The notes: generated by a model from the letters alone, not told the origin. Positions 9,001 to 17,243 are shown, counted from the stretch's first letter. The stretch: 64,000 bases of DNA from an uncultured Oscillospiraceae bacterium (GCA_934448295.1 CAKSEY010000001.1:124001-188000); one strand, 5' to 3'. Translations and numbers: made by a program.

Positions 9001-9745
9001 CACACACGCGCACTATCTCCCGGAGGACTTCGGCGGGGAGCTTTACCCGCTTCTCGACAGAATGCCGGAAATGGGTGTAGAGCGGATAATGGCGGTGGGC
9101 TACGACCTCGCTTCCTCAAAGGCGGAGCTGGAGCTTGCCCGCAGATATCCTTATATAGTTTCGGCGGCGGGGATCCACCCGGAGAACTGCGAAGACCTCC
9201 CGCATGACTGGCTTTCGCAGATAGAGGAAATGCTGGCTCAGCCGGAGGTAAAGGCGCTCGGCGAGATAGGGCTCGACCGCCACTACGAGGGCTACGACAA
9301 GGATTTACAGGCTGATGTGTTCGAAAAGCAGCTCATTCTGGCGCAGAAGCTGGATATACCGGTGATAATCCACAGCCGGGACGCCTGCGAGGACACTATG
9401 ACCCTCCTGCGGAAATACAAGCCGCGCGGGGTGATGCACTGCTTCTCGTACAGCCCGGAAATAGCCGAGGAAGTCGTGAAGCTGGGTATGTACGTCGGCT
9501 TCACGGGAGTCCTTACATTCAGGAATTCAAAAAAGGCTTGGGCTTCCTGCGCGGCGGTGCCAGCCGACAGGCTCCTGCTGGAAACGGACAGCCCGTATAT
9601 GGCTCCGGTGCCGCACCGGGGGGAGAAGTCCCACAGCGGAATGATAAAGTACACGGCGGCGAAAATGGCGGAGCTGAAAGGCTTTTCCACGGAGGAAATG
9701 ATCGAGATTTGCAGGCGGAACGGCGAGCGGCTGTTCGGCATCTGA
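8987..9745 (+). CDS. TatD-family metal-dependent hydrolase (DNase)
   Basis: A TIM-barrel amidohydrolase of 252 aa in the family of E. coli TatD/YcfH, which have DNase activity. The metal ligands are visible: HAH in FDTHAHYLP, the glutamate in GEIGLDRHYEG, the histidines in VIIHSRDA and MHCFSYS, and the aspartate in LLETDSPYMAP. It is the second gene of an operon (hypothetical-tatD-CBS protein-nth) that ends in a strong terminator. The neighbouring endonuclease III suggests a DNA repair or turnover role, which is inference. Confidence 0.93.
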   Translation: MAIFDTHAHYLPEDFGGELYPLLDRMPEMGVERIMAVGYDLASSKAELELARRYPYIVSAAGIHPENCEDLPHDWLSQIEEMLAQPEVKALGEIGLDRHYEGYDKDLQADVFEKQLILAQKLDIPVIIHSRDACEDTMTLLRKYKPRGVMHCFSYSPEIAEEVVKLGMYVGFTGVLTFRNSKKAWASCAAVPADRLLLETDSPYMAPVPHRGEKSHSGMIKYTAAKMAELKGFSTEEMIEICRRNGERLFGI

Positions 9746-9757
9746 TTTGGAGGAAAC

Positions 9758-10750
9758 ATGGACGCAGACGGCAATCGAAGTAACACGCAGAACGATGAAG
9801 AAAAACAGGAAAGCCATAAGGCTGCAAAATTCTTTCTCGGCTGGCTGGTGGCGCTCAACAAGGGGATAACGAAGCTGCTGAAAAAGGCGCTCGGCTCGGA
9901 TTATATGGCGGTGACGGAGGACGAGGTGCTCGACCTGGTGAACGCCCTGGCGCAGACCCCGGACGACGACGGCGACGGCGAAAACGTCATAGAGGAAAGC
10001 TCCGCGCAGATGATAAACAATATCTTTGAATACAAGGATATGACCGCCGGGGACGTAATGACCCACCGCACCAGCATTGTCGGAGTTGATATGTCCGTCA
10101 GCCTTGACGACCTCATTTACCTGGCGCTGGATATGGGCTTTTCGAGAATACCGGTCTACGAGGACAGCATCGACCATATCGTCGGCATAATCATTGTGAA
10201 AGACCTGCTCTGCCTTGTCGGTAAGGAAAGGGAGCAGCTCGAGAAATTCAACGTGCACGATTTTATCCGCGATGTGATATTCATTCCGGAGTCATGTCCC
10301 TGCTCGGACGTGTTCAAATCGCTGACAAGCCTTAAATCCGGAATGGCTGTGGTGGCGGACGAATACGGCGGCACCGCCGGGATAGTCACGCTGGAGGACA
10401 TTATCGAAGCGGTAATGGGCAACATACAGGACGAATACGACGACGAGAAATCCGAAATAGTGAAGATCGGCGACGACCAGTACGACGTTGACGGCGAGGC
10501 AGACCCGGACGAGGTGTTCGGGCTGTTCGGCGTGGAGCTCCCGGAGGAGCACGAATACGAGACCATCGCGGGCTTCATGACCGACAAGCTGGGCTATATC
10601 CCGGAGGGCGACGAGATAACCCCGCCAAGCGTGGAATACGAGGGAGTGAAGCTGGTGGTGCTGAACGTTGAGGATCGCTGTATCCGCAAGATACGCGCTT
10701 CAAGGCTCCAGAAGCCGCAGGCTGAAGAGGAACATCATGGCAGACCGTAA
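9758..10750 (+). CDS. CBS-domain protein of the CorC/HlyC family
   Basis: 330 aa. It contains two CBS motifs (about 90-150, MTHRTSIVGVD, and 155-210, GTAGIVTLEDIIEAVMG) followed by a CorC_HlyC domain (about 225-305). It has no DUF21 membrane segment, so it matches the soluble CorC-type proteins linked to Mg2+/Co2+ efflux rather than the full membrane transporter. CBS pairs usually bind adenosine nucleotides. GGAGG lies 6 nt before ATG 9758. The last 14 nt overlap nth. Confidence 0.88.
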   Translation: MDADGNRSNTQNDEEKQESHKAAKFFLGWLVALNKGITKLLKKALGSDYMAVTEDEVLDLVNALAQTPDDDGDGENVIEESSAQMINNIFEYKDMTAGDVMTHRTSIVGVDMSVSLDDLIYLALDMGFSRIPVYEDSIDHIVGIIIVKDLLCLVGKEREQLEKFNVHDFIRDVIFIPESCPCSDVFKSLTSLKSGMAVVADEYGGTAGIVTLEDIIEAVMGNIQDEYDDEKSEIVKIGDDQYDVDGEADPDEVFGLFGVELPEEHEYETIAGFMTDKLGYIPEGDEITPPSVEYEGVKLVVLNVEDRCIRKIRASRLQKPQAEEEHHGRP

Positions 10751-11414
10751 ACTCACCGCAAAGAAAAAGCGCGCCGCAGAGATAATCGGGCTGCTGCGCG
10801 GCGAATACCCGGACGTAAAATGCGCGCTCATATACGAAAAGCCGCACGAGCTGCTGATAGCCACGCGGCTTTCCGCGCAGTGCACCGACAAGCGCGTGAA
10901 CATGGTAACTCCGGCGCTGTTTGAGCGCTTTGGGAGCATAAACGACTTCGCAGAAGCGGACGTTTCCGAGGTGGAGGAGTATATCCGCACCTGCGGGCTT
11001 TCCAAGACCAAAGCGCAGGATATCGTTGGAATGTGCCGTATGCTACGGGACGAATACGGCGGGAAAATCCCCGACAGCATAGAGGAGCTGACGAAGCTCC
11101 CCGGCGTGGGGCGAAAGACCGCGAATCTTGTTGTCGGCGACCTGTACGGAAAGCCCGCGATGGTCTGCGACACCCACGTTATCCGGCTGTCGAACCGGCT
11201 GGGTCTGGCGGATTCCACCGACGCGGGGGTTGTCGAGAAACAACTCCGGGAGATAATTCCGCCGGAGGAGGGGCTGAATTTCTGCCACAGGCTGGTGCAC
11301 CACGGCCGCGCCGTATGCGACGCGAGGGCGCCGAAATGCGTGGTCTGCGTGCTCCGGAATGTCTGTCCCAGCAAGGACAAACCCGTGAAATCCACACGGA
11401 CTAAGAGGAAATAA
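10737..11414 (+). CDS. nth: Endonuclease III (base excision repair)
   Basis: A DNA glycosylase/AP lyase that removes oxidised pyrimidines. The 225-aa protein has the helix-hairpin-helix LPGVGRKTAN with catalytic Lys127, the aspartate Asp145 in VCDTHVIRL, and a C-terminal [4Fe-4S] loop with the standard C-x6-C-x2-C-x5-C spacing (CDARAPKC, CVLRNVC). ATG 10737 is chosen because GAAGAGG precedes it by 6 nt and the protein then matches the family length. It overlaps the preceding gene by 14 nt. The terminator follows directly after the stop. Confidence 0.96.
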   Translation: MADRKLTAKKKRAAEIIGLLRGEYPDVKCALIYEKPHELLIATRLSAQCTDKRVNMVTPALFERFGSINDFAEADVSEVEEYIRTCGLSKTKAQDIVGMCRMLRDEYGGKIPDSIEELTKLPGVGRKTANLVVGDLYGKPAMVCDTHVIRLSNRLGLADSTDAGVVEKQLREIIPPEEGLNFCHRLVHHGRAVCDARAPKCVVCVLRNVCPSKDKPVKSTRTKRK

Positions 11415-11448
11415 TGTAGGGGAGGGGCAAGCCCCTCCCCTACATTTT
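11415..11448 (+). terminator. Rho-independent terminator after nth
   Basis: A perfect 14-bp stem starting TGTAGGGG with a 2-nt loop (11415-11444), then TTTTG. It begins immediately after the nth stop codon. Confidence 0.9.
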
Positions 11449-11533
11449 GTATATTATTATACCGCGCGTAATATCAATGCATAATTTACAAAAATCTGCA
11501 AAGAATAGCCGAAAAAACGAAAGGACTATTCAG

Positions 11534-12262
11534 ATGAAGAAAACCGACCTTGCTGTTGAATCCGCGCAGCTTGCCGCCGGGCTTCCCGGGGTGCGCTCCG
11601 TCAGCCGGAATATCGGCGGCGTGAAGATAACCGATATCCGCATACCGCAGGGAGCCCACACCGCCCGCCCCGCCGGGAGATACATCACGCTGGAGGGCGA
11701 CCCCGCAGGCTCCGCGCTGGCGGCGCTGCTGAAACGCGCGATAGAGCAGCTTCTGCCGCCGGAGGGGCTTATCCTCGCCGCCGGGCTTGGCAACCCCGAT
11801 ATAACCCGGGACAGCCTCGGGGCGCTCACGGTGCGCCGCCTTGCGCCGCGCCGGGGCAGCCGCTATTCCCTCGCCGCCGTGGAAACCGACGTAGCCGCCC
11901 GCACCGGGATAGAGACCGTCCGCATGGTGCGCGCCATCGCCGCAGAGACCAGCGCCGCGTGTATCCTTGCGGTGGATTCTCTGTGCTGCCGCGACCCTCT
12001 GCGTATCTGCCGCACAGTGCAGCTTTCCACGGCGGGGATAACTCCCGGCTCCGGGGTGGAAAATTCCCGGCGGGAGCTTTCCGCGAAAACCGCCGGGCTC
12101 CCGGTCGTCGCCTGCGGAGTCCCTACGGCGGCGCTGCTCAGCTCCGTCACCGGGGAAAAATCCCACGGGAGTTTTCTCGCGGCGCCGGTGGACGAGGATA
12201 TCCAGTCAAAGCTCTGGGCGGAATGCATTGCCAGCGCCGTGAACTCCATCATAGCTCACTGA
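11534..12262 (+). CDS. gpr: GPR germination protease (short form)
   Basis: GPR degrades small acid-soluble spore proteins during germination. Family signatures are clear: GLGNPDITRDSLG, ETDVAARTGIETV and STAGITPGSGVENSRREL followed by GLPVVACGVPT. The start is ATG 11534, with AAAGG about 8 nt upstream. At 242 aa it is clearly shorter than B. subtilis GPR (368 aa): the extra C-terminal segment is missing and the prosequence is short. The shortening could be lineage-typical or a trimmed version. Its stop overlaps the convergent recombinase gene by 7 nt. Its presence supports a spore-forming organism. Confidence 0.87.
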   Translation: MKKTDLAVESAQLAAGLPGVRSVSRNIGGVKITDIRIPQGAHTARPAGRYITLEGDPAGSALAALLKRAIEQLLPPEGLILAAGLGNPDITRDSLGALTVRRLAPRRGSRYSLAAVETDVAARTGIETVRMVRAIAAETSAACILAVDSLCCRDPLRICRTVQLSTAGITPGSGVENSRRELSAKTAGLPVVACGVPTAALLSSVTGEKSHGSFLAAPVDEDIQSKLWAECIASAVNSIIAH

Positions 12263-13518
12263 CCCAGCGCCGCCGCGACCTCGCCGCCGTCCAGGGAAAA
12301 CACTATCTTCTCCCGGGAATACACCGTCACCCGCTCCACCTGCTCAAGCCAGAGCGCTTCGTCAAAGCAGCCCCTGCCGGAAACCTCGGCAAACAGCCGC
12401 TTCAGCTCCTCGGCGTAGACGTGCGGCGCGGGGCACTTGGCTTTCCCGCGGTATTTCCTGCTGCACTGGAAAAACACCCTGCCGTCCTGCGAATCCAGCC
12501 GCCATACTCTCGGCATGAAGCTGCTGCCGCAGCAGCCGCAGAATATCCGCCCGGCGAACATTCCCGCCCCGCCGTAGCGCCGCTGTTTCCCCTGACGGAG
12601 CGCTTCCGCGCGGCGGCGGTGCTCCTGCTGAACGCTGTCGAAAAGCTCCGGCGGGATTATCGGCTCGTGGCTGTGCTGAACGTAATACTGCGGGACTTCC
12701 CCGTGGTTCGGCTTTTTCCTTTTCGTCAGGAAATCTGCGGTGTAGGTCTTTTGCAGCAGCGCGTCCCCCTTGTATTTCTCGTTCATCAGGATACTGCGCA
12801 CGGTGGAAACGCTCCACACGGGATTCCCGCAGGGCGTGGGAACTCCGGTCTCCGTGAGCCGCCGGGCTATCATGTAGAACGAAAGCCCCTCCATGTACAT
12901 ATTGTATATGCTCCGCACGGTGACAGCCTCGGCGGGATTTATCACCAGCGTTCCGTCCTCGCCCCGGTCGTAGCCCAGGAACCTGCTGTAAGCAAGGCTC
13001 ACCTTTCCCTCGGCGAACCGCCTGCGGTGCCCCCACGTCACGTTTTCCGAGATGGAACGGCTTTCCTCCTGCGCCAGCGAGGACATTATGGTTATCAGAA
13101 GCTCCCCCTTGCTGTCCATTGTCCAGATGTTCTCCTTTTCAAAGAACACCTCCACCCCGGATTCTTTCAGGCGGCGTATCGCGGTAAGGCTGTCCACGGT
13201 GTTCCGGGCAAATCTCGACACGGATTTTGTCACGATGAGGTCTATCCTGCCGGAAAGCGCGTCCTCTATCATTCGGTTGAAGCCCTCGCGGCGGGCGGTG
13301 CTGGTGCCGGTTATGCCCTCGTCCGTGTATATCCCCGCAAGCGCCCAGCCCTCGTGATCCCCGATGAATTCCGTGTAGTAGGCTATCTGCGCCGCATAAC
13401 TGGACTGCTGCTCGTCAAGCTCCGTGGAGACCCTGGCGTAGCCCGCCACGCGCTTTACCGGGGCCGCCTCCTTTCCCGGCGCGGCCGCCTCTATCCGGGT
13501 TATCCTGCGCTCCGGCAT
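12256..13518 (-). CDS. Large serine recombinase A
   Basis: A 420-aa site-specific recombinase. The resolvase catalytic domain (about 23-170) has nucleophile Ser31 in GYARVS and the arginine-rich SRFARNT and EESRSISENV motifs. The Recombinase domain (about 190-300) follows, then a zinc ribbon (FCGCCGSSF ... CSRKYRGKAKC) and a short C-terminal tail with the coiled-coil region reduced. The start ATG 13518 shares one base with the stop of recombinase B (TGATG). Its stop overlaps that of gpr by 7 nt. No cargo gene lies between the pair and their neighbours. It could be a relic of an integrated element or an enzyme acting on the adjacent flagellin inversion site; the sequence does not decide. Confidence 0.92.
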   Translation of the reverse strand: MPERRITRIEAAAPGKEAAPVKRVAGYARVSTELDEQQSSYAAQIAYYTEFIGDHEGWALAGIYTDEGITGTSTARREGFNRMIEDALSGRIDLIVTKSVSRFARNTVDSLTAIRRLKESGVEVFFEKENIWTMDSKGELLITIMSSLAQEESRSISENVTWGHRRRFAEGKVSLAYSRFLGYDRGEDGTLVINPAEAVTVRSIYNMYMEGLSFYMIARRLTETGVPTPCGNPVWSVSTVRSILMNEKYKGDALLQKTYTADFLTKRKKPNHGEVPQYYVQHSHEPIIPPELFDSVQQEHRRRAEALRQGKQRRYGGAGMFAGRIFCGCCGSSFMPRVWRLDSQDGRVFFQCSRKYRGKAKCPAPHVYAEELKRLFAEVSGRGCFDEALWLEQVERVTVYSREKIVFSLDGGEVAAALGQ

Positions 13519-14753
13519 CAGAACCGCCTCCAATCGACAATATCCGCGCTTCCGTCCGCAAGGGAGAACCGGAGCTGCCCAGCAGAGCCCACCGTTATGC
13601 CGGATATCAGCGCGGTCACGTCCTCCGGGAGAGCCTTTCTGCCTATGACCGCAGAGCACGCCCGGAACAGCCGTTCCTCCCCGATAAAATCGCTGTCGCA
13701 CAGCTCCGCGCCCTTTGTTTTTCGGGTGGAGCACGCCCAGTAGCGGTAAAGGCACTCGCCGCTGCGGGCGTATTTCCCGTATCTGCGGAAGTTCCTGCCG
13801 CATTTTTCGCATTTTATCCGGCTGGTGAAGCAGTTCGTGACCACCGCGCCGCTGGCGAAAATACCAAGCTCCCGCCGGCGCGCTATCTCCGTCTGGACTT
13901 TCTCGAAATCCTCGCGGGAGATTATCGCCGGGTGGGAGCCGCTGATGTGATACTGCGGCAGAACTCCGATGTTCCGCCGCTTTTTGTGCGTGATGTGATC
14001 CTCTATATAATATAGCTGGAGCGTAGCCGCGCCGGTGTATTTCTCCTGCCGGAGCACCGCCCGCACCGCCGCCTGCGAAAAATGCCCGCCGTAATAGGAG
14101 CGCACTCCCATCTCCGCGAGCTGTCTTTCCGTATGCCGCGCCGTATATCCCGCAAGGAAGTTGCTGAAAATCAGCCGGACGACCTCGGCTTCCTCCGGGA
14201 CGGGCACAAGCCTGCCGCCCTCCGCGCGGTAGCCGTACAGCACAAACGAATTCAGCCGCCCTTTCTCGAACCCGCGCCGGATACCCCAGCGGACGTTTTC
14301 CGAGATAGAGCGGCTTTCCTCCTGTGCGACGGAAGCAAGCACCGCCAGCATGAACTCCCCGGCGGGGTCTGCGGTGCTGATATTCTCGCGCTCAAAAAGC
14401 ACCTCCACGCCTATCGCCCGGAGCCTGCGGACGTTCTCAAGCAGATCCACCGTGTTCCTTGCGAAGCGGGAGATGGACTTTGTTATCACCAAGTCTATCC
14501 GCCCCTCTATGCAGTCGTTCATCAGCCGCCGGAAGCCCTCCCGGTGCTGCGTGCCCGTGCCGGAAATACCCTCGTCTGCGTAGACCCCCGCAAAGCTCCA
14601 GTCCGGGCGCTCGCCTATCATGCGGGTGTAGTGGGCGGTCTGCGCCGAAAGCGAATGTAGCTGCGCCTCGCTGGACATGGATACCCTCGCGTAGGCTGCG
14701 GCGCGCTTTTTCGCGGGTTCCGGCAGATCTGACTTGATTCTGGTGATGATCAT
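13518..14753 (-). CDS. Large serine recombinase B
   Basis: A 411-aa paralogue of recombinase A in the same family. Catalytic Ser25 is in AYARVS, with SRFARNT and EESRSISENV conserved. The Recombinase domain covers about 180-290 and a zinc ribbon follows (CEKCGRNF ... CSTRKTKGAELC). The start is ATG 14753 because AAAGGAG lies 7 nt upstream. An in-frame ATG at 14771 would place that ribosome binding site inside the gene. It is first of the two-gene recombinase operon. Its start is only about 230 nt from the end of the fliC1 homology, with two terminators between. Confidence 0.92.
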   Translation of the reverse strand: MIITRIKSDLPEPAKKRAAAYARVSMSSEAQLHSLSAQTAHYTRMIGERPDWSFAGVYADEGISGTGTQHREGFRRLMNDCIEGRIDLVITKSISRFARNTVDLLENVRRLRAIGVEVLFERENISTADPAGEFMLAVLASVAQEESRSISENVRWGIRRGFEKGRLNSFVLYGYRAEGGRLVPVPEEAEVVRLIFSNFLAGYTARHTERQLAEMGVRSYYGGHFSQAAVRAVLRQEKYTGAATLQLYYIEDHITHKKRRNIGVLPQYHISGSHPAIISREDFEKVQTEIARRRELGIFASGAVVTNCFTSRIKCEKCGRNFRRYGKYARSGECLYRYWACSTRKTKGAELCDSDFIGEERLFRACSAVIGRKALPEDVTALISGITVGSAGQLRFSLADGSADIVDWRRF

Positions 14754-14855
14754 TTTGATTTCTCCTTTCATGGTTTTGGTGAGACATTAGTCAATAGTAT
14801 TTTCGGCATAGAACTGCATTTATTGAGCTGTTTGTACATTATTTTGGCAGACTGG

Positions 14856-14896
14856 CTAAAAAATATCCGCCGCGGGCGAAAAAGCGCCTGCGGCGG
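14856..14896 (-). terminator. Second terminator between fliC1 and the recombinases
   Basis: Minus-strand hairpin with arms CCGCCGC/GCGGCGG plus GGCG/CGCC (14867-14896), followed on that strand by ATATTTTTTA. It would keep flagellin transcription out of the recombinase operon. Confidence 0.7.
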
Positions 14897-14914
14897 AGCT
14901 GTATCGGGAAAATG

Positions 14915-14959
14915 CCAAAACAACAAATCATAACGCCCCTCTTCTGCAGCAGAGGGGCG
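14915..14959 (-). terminator. Terminator of fliC1
   Basis: A 9-bp GC-rich stem (CGCCCCTCT at 14934-14942 pairing with AGAGGGGCG at 14951-14959), followed on the minus strand by a T-rich stretch (GATTTGTTGTTTTGG). It lies about 55 nt past the fliC1 stop, just beyond the end of the shared flagellin 3' repeat. Confidence 0.75.
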
Positions 14960-14981
14960 AAACGATTTAATTCAAGCCACG

Positions 14982-15167
14982 TTCATGCAGCTGTCGGATA
15001 ACCTAAAGGGATTAGCCGAGGAGCTGGAGAATGGACTGCGGCTGCTGATTTGCCTGAGCGAGCATGGACTGAGCTGCCTGCTGAAGTACGTTGTACTTTG
15101 TGTAGTTGAGCATCTCAGAAGCCATATCGGTATCACGGATAGTGGACTCAGCTTCAGTCAGGTTCTC
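14982..15167 (-). repeat. Flagellin C-terminal inverted repeat, left copy
   Basis: 186 bp that I read as identical to the reverse complement of 19019-19204. It covers the last coding part of fliC1 from GAGAACCTGACT on and runs about 29 bp past the stop codon into the untranslated region, ending at CAGCTGCATGAA. Upstream of it the two genes are similar but not identical. Confidence 0.9.
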
Positions 15168-16919
15168 GGCGTTGGTAGTCAGGTTCTCGATCTTGTGCTC
15201 GAGTCTGTTCTGTGTAGCACCGAATGTTGCACGAACCATAGAAACCTTGTTGATAGCGTTATCAATCTTGTCGATAGCAGAGTTAGCGTCCTTCTGTGTA
15301 GACAGAGACAGATCCTTTGTGCCAAGACCATTGGTTCTAGAAGAAAGGTCAAGGTTAGCCTTGAGGTCGCCCATGCCGTTTGTAGCATACTTAAAGGTGA
15401 AGTCAACGGAATCCTTTGTTCTGGAACCAGTCTGGAGAACCATGTGGTCAGTGTAAGTCAGAGGAGCCGTTGCAGCGCCGTTGGAGTTAGCCTCGGATAC
15501 GCTTGTGTCGCCATTGTCCTTAACCTTAACAGTAGGCTCAGCACCCTTGTTGAATACAGTATCGCTGGTTGCGAGAGTGTACTTTATTGTACCAGCGGTC
15601 TTGTGTGCGCCAGCATTGGCAGCATCGCCAGTTGTATCACCTGCAACTGGTGTGATAACTGCTAACTCATTGCCGGCTGCATCGGTAATAGTGATGGCTG
15701 TTGTATCAGTAGCATCATCAACCTTAATCTTACCAAGAACTGTGCCAGCAGCATTTACAATGTTTGTACCACCATCGGTTGCAGTAACAGCGGTTGTTCC
15801 GTTATTTGCACCGAAAGAAACACCTGTGATTTTACCATCTGCATATGTGAGGGACAGAGATGAACCGTCAATTGCCTTAAACAGCTCAGCAGTTTTCTCA
15901 TCAATAGCAGTTGTGGTTGTGTTGTTGGTAGATGTGTGTGTTGTGTTAGTAATCTTTACAGTAAGATTATCAGGATTGATGGGGGCAAAACCAGCATCTG
16001 TAAGACCTGTTGTATCAACACCGTCTGTCTTAACACCAATGTTCTCAGGAGCAGTGTTCTTTACATTAGGATTGTTGAATGTAAGAGTAATCTTATCGCC
16101 TGCTACCAGCTTTGTGTTGTCAAGTACAACGTTAGCATACTCCTTGTTTCCGTTAACGAGAGAGAAACCACCGTTAGAAGCAGCGTTATTAGCATCAAAC
16201 TTATTATACTTAATTGTATCGTTGATGTTAGCAAGTGTCATGCCGCCGTCAGAAACACCAGTTGCCTCCCATGTTCCATCACCCTTGTAGGTGAAAGTGA
16301 TATCAACACTATCAGGACCCTGAGCCTGAGTCTTATCGTTGCGGTCATACTTGCCAGCGCCATCAGACCATTTAGCCCATGCATCATCAGCATTTTCATC
16401 CCAAGTCTTGTTGTCAAGAGTGTTAAACTCCTTGCTCTTTGCGCTCAGCTGCTTAGCCTGTCTAACCTGATTTGCATAGTCAAACTTGCCAGCAACAGCC
16501 TTTGTGCCGTCAGCCATCTGACCGCCGTTGAGCATTACAACGCCGTTGAAGTCGGTATCAGCGATCTGGTCGAGCTCGTCGTTGAGCTGGTTGAACTCGA
16601 GCTGGATAGCGTCACGGTCAACCTCGTCCTGGTATGTACCGTTAGCGGACTCGGAAGCGAGCTCCTTCATTCTCTGAAGAATGGAGTGGGATTCCTGTGT
16701 TGCACCCTCGAAAGTCTGGATCATGGAGATACCATCCTGAGAGTTTCTCTTAGCCTGGTTCAGGCCGCGGATCTGGGATCTCATCTTCTCGGAAATTGCC
16801 AGACCAGCAGCGTCGTCGCCAGCGCGGTTGATTCTGTAACCGGAAGAAAGCTTCTCAGAAGACTTCTTCAGACCTGCAACGTTTGTGTTCAGCTTGTTGT
16901 ACGCGTTGAGCGCGTTCAT
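15012..16919 (-). CDS. Flagellin FliC1, apparently silent (no start region)
   Basis: A 635-aa reading frame for the flagellar filament protein. The conserved N-terminal D0/D1 helices (MNALNAYNKLNTNVAGLKKS...) and the C-terminal D1/D0 (…QSMLAQANQQPQSILQLLG) are nearly identical to FliC2, while the central 300 or so residues are unrelated in detail, as expected of the exposed surface. The frame begins at an internal ATG. The homologous upstream codons GTA CAG CAC AAC are present, but the codon before them is TAA, and there is no ribosome binding site or good promoter. FliC2 has MGMV at that place. So the gene is intact but lacks its expression signals in this orientation. Inverting 16933-17262 would restore them. 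Confidence 0.93.
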   Translation of the reverse strand: MNALNAYNKLNTNVAGLKKSSEKLSSGYRINRAGDDAAGLAISEKMRSQIRGLNQAKRNSQDGISMIQTFEGATQESHSILQRMKELASESANGTYQDEVDRDAIQLEFNQLNDELDQIADTDFNGVVMLNGGQMADGTKAVAGKFDYANQVRQAKQLSAKSKEFNTLDNKTWDENADDAWAKWSDGAGKYDRNDKTQAQGPDSVDITFTYKGDGTWEATGVSDGGMTLANINDTIKYNKFDANNAASNGGFSLVNGNKEYANVVLDNTKLVAGDKITLTFNNPNVKNTAPENIGVKTDGVDTTGLTDAGFAPINPDNLTVKITNTTHTSTNNTTTTAIDEKTAELFKAIDGSSLSLTYADGKITGVSFGANNGTTAVTATDGGTNIVNAAGTVLGKIKVDDATDTTAITITDAAGNELAVITPVAGDTTGDAANAGAHKTAGTIKYTLATSDTVFNKGAEPTVKVKDNGDTSVSEANSNGAATAPLTYTDHMVLQTGSRTKDSVDFTFKYATNGMGDLKANLDLSSRTNGLGTKDLSLSTQKDANSAIDKIDNAINKVSMVRATFGATQNRLEHKIENLTTNAENLTEAESTIRDTDMASEMLNYTKYNVLQQAAQSMLAQANQQPQSILQLLG

Positions 16920-16932
16920 GTTGTGCTGTACT
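16498..16932 (-). repeat. Flagellin N-terminal inverted repeat, left copy
   Basis: 435 bp read as a perfect reverse complement of 17263-17697, compared line by line, including silent codon positions. Its inner end is the AGTACAGCACAACATG boundary. Its outer end is the GGCACAAAGGC stretch, where the two flagellins start to differ. Confidence 0.92.
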
Positions 16933-17086
16933 TATCGGCGCTACTAAAAAAATACAGAATTTTACTCCATGCTTCTGATTTCGAATCTTTCGGCATTACA
17001 ATTACAGCCATTTTATTACTGCTAAATATTTCAAAAAATATTACACAAAAAATAAAAAAAATTTAAAAAAATTTTTCTAAAAACGC

Positions 17087-17113
17087 TAAAGTTCCGGAAA
17101 AACCTGCCGATAT
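17087..17113 (+). promoter_or_regulatory. SigD (sigma-28) flagellin promoter
   Basis: TAAA (17087-17090), exactly 15 nt, then GCCGATAT (17106-17113), a close match to the motility sigma factor consensus. The start would be near 17120, leaving a leader of about 130 nt before ATG 17252. It lies inside the candidate invertible segment. Confidence 0.85.
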
Positions 17114-17194
17114 AATATACGTGATAGCTGAAAAGCTAAAAATCCCGATGCCTAAGTGTACATAACGGCTGACGGAAAAATTACTTTAACCAAC

Positions 17195-17243
17195 CGCCTC
17201 ACAGGAATGATTCCGATAAACGAGGCGCGTAAATTCAAGGAGG
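17195..17243 (+). promoter_or_regulatory. Leader hairpin and ribosome binding site of fliC2
   Basis: CGCCTC (17195-17200) pairs with GAGGCG (17222-17227) around an inner GGAA/TTCC hairpin. The AAGGAGG ribosome binding site (17237-17243) follows 9 nt later and ATG 17252 is 8 nt after that. GGA occurs in the inner hairpin and in the ribosome binding site, the pattern used by CsrA in flagellin leaders of other Firmicutes. CsrA control here is a guess. Confidence 0.5.

Noticed and set aside
11959..13743. 594-codon open frame on the plus strand
   Set aside because: Antisense to gpr's end and both recombinases; composition rich in Arg/Pro/Ala and no recognisable motif.
12256..13812. 518-aa version of recombinase A
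   Set aside because: The extra 98 residues are read out of the end of recombinase B in another frame and have no domain; ATG 13518 with TGATG coupling is better.
16925..16960. GCCGATAA on the fliC1 side as a working SigD promoter
   Set aside because: No TAAA at 15 nt, and transcription from it would start inside the coding region without a ribosome binding site.
15936..17066. 376-codon open frame antisense to fliC1
   Set aside because: Arises from codon bias of the flagellin; a matching antisense frame appears in fliC2 at 17186-18424, as expected from the shared repeat.
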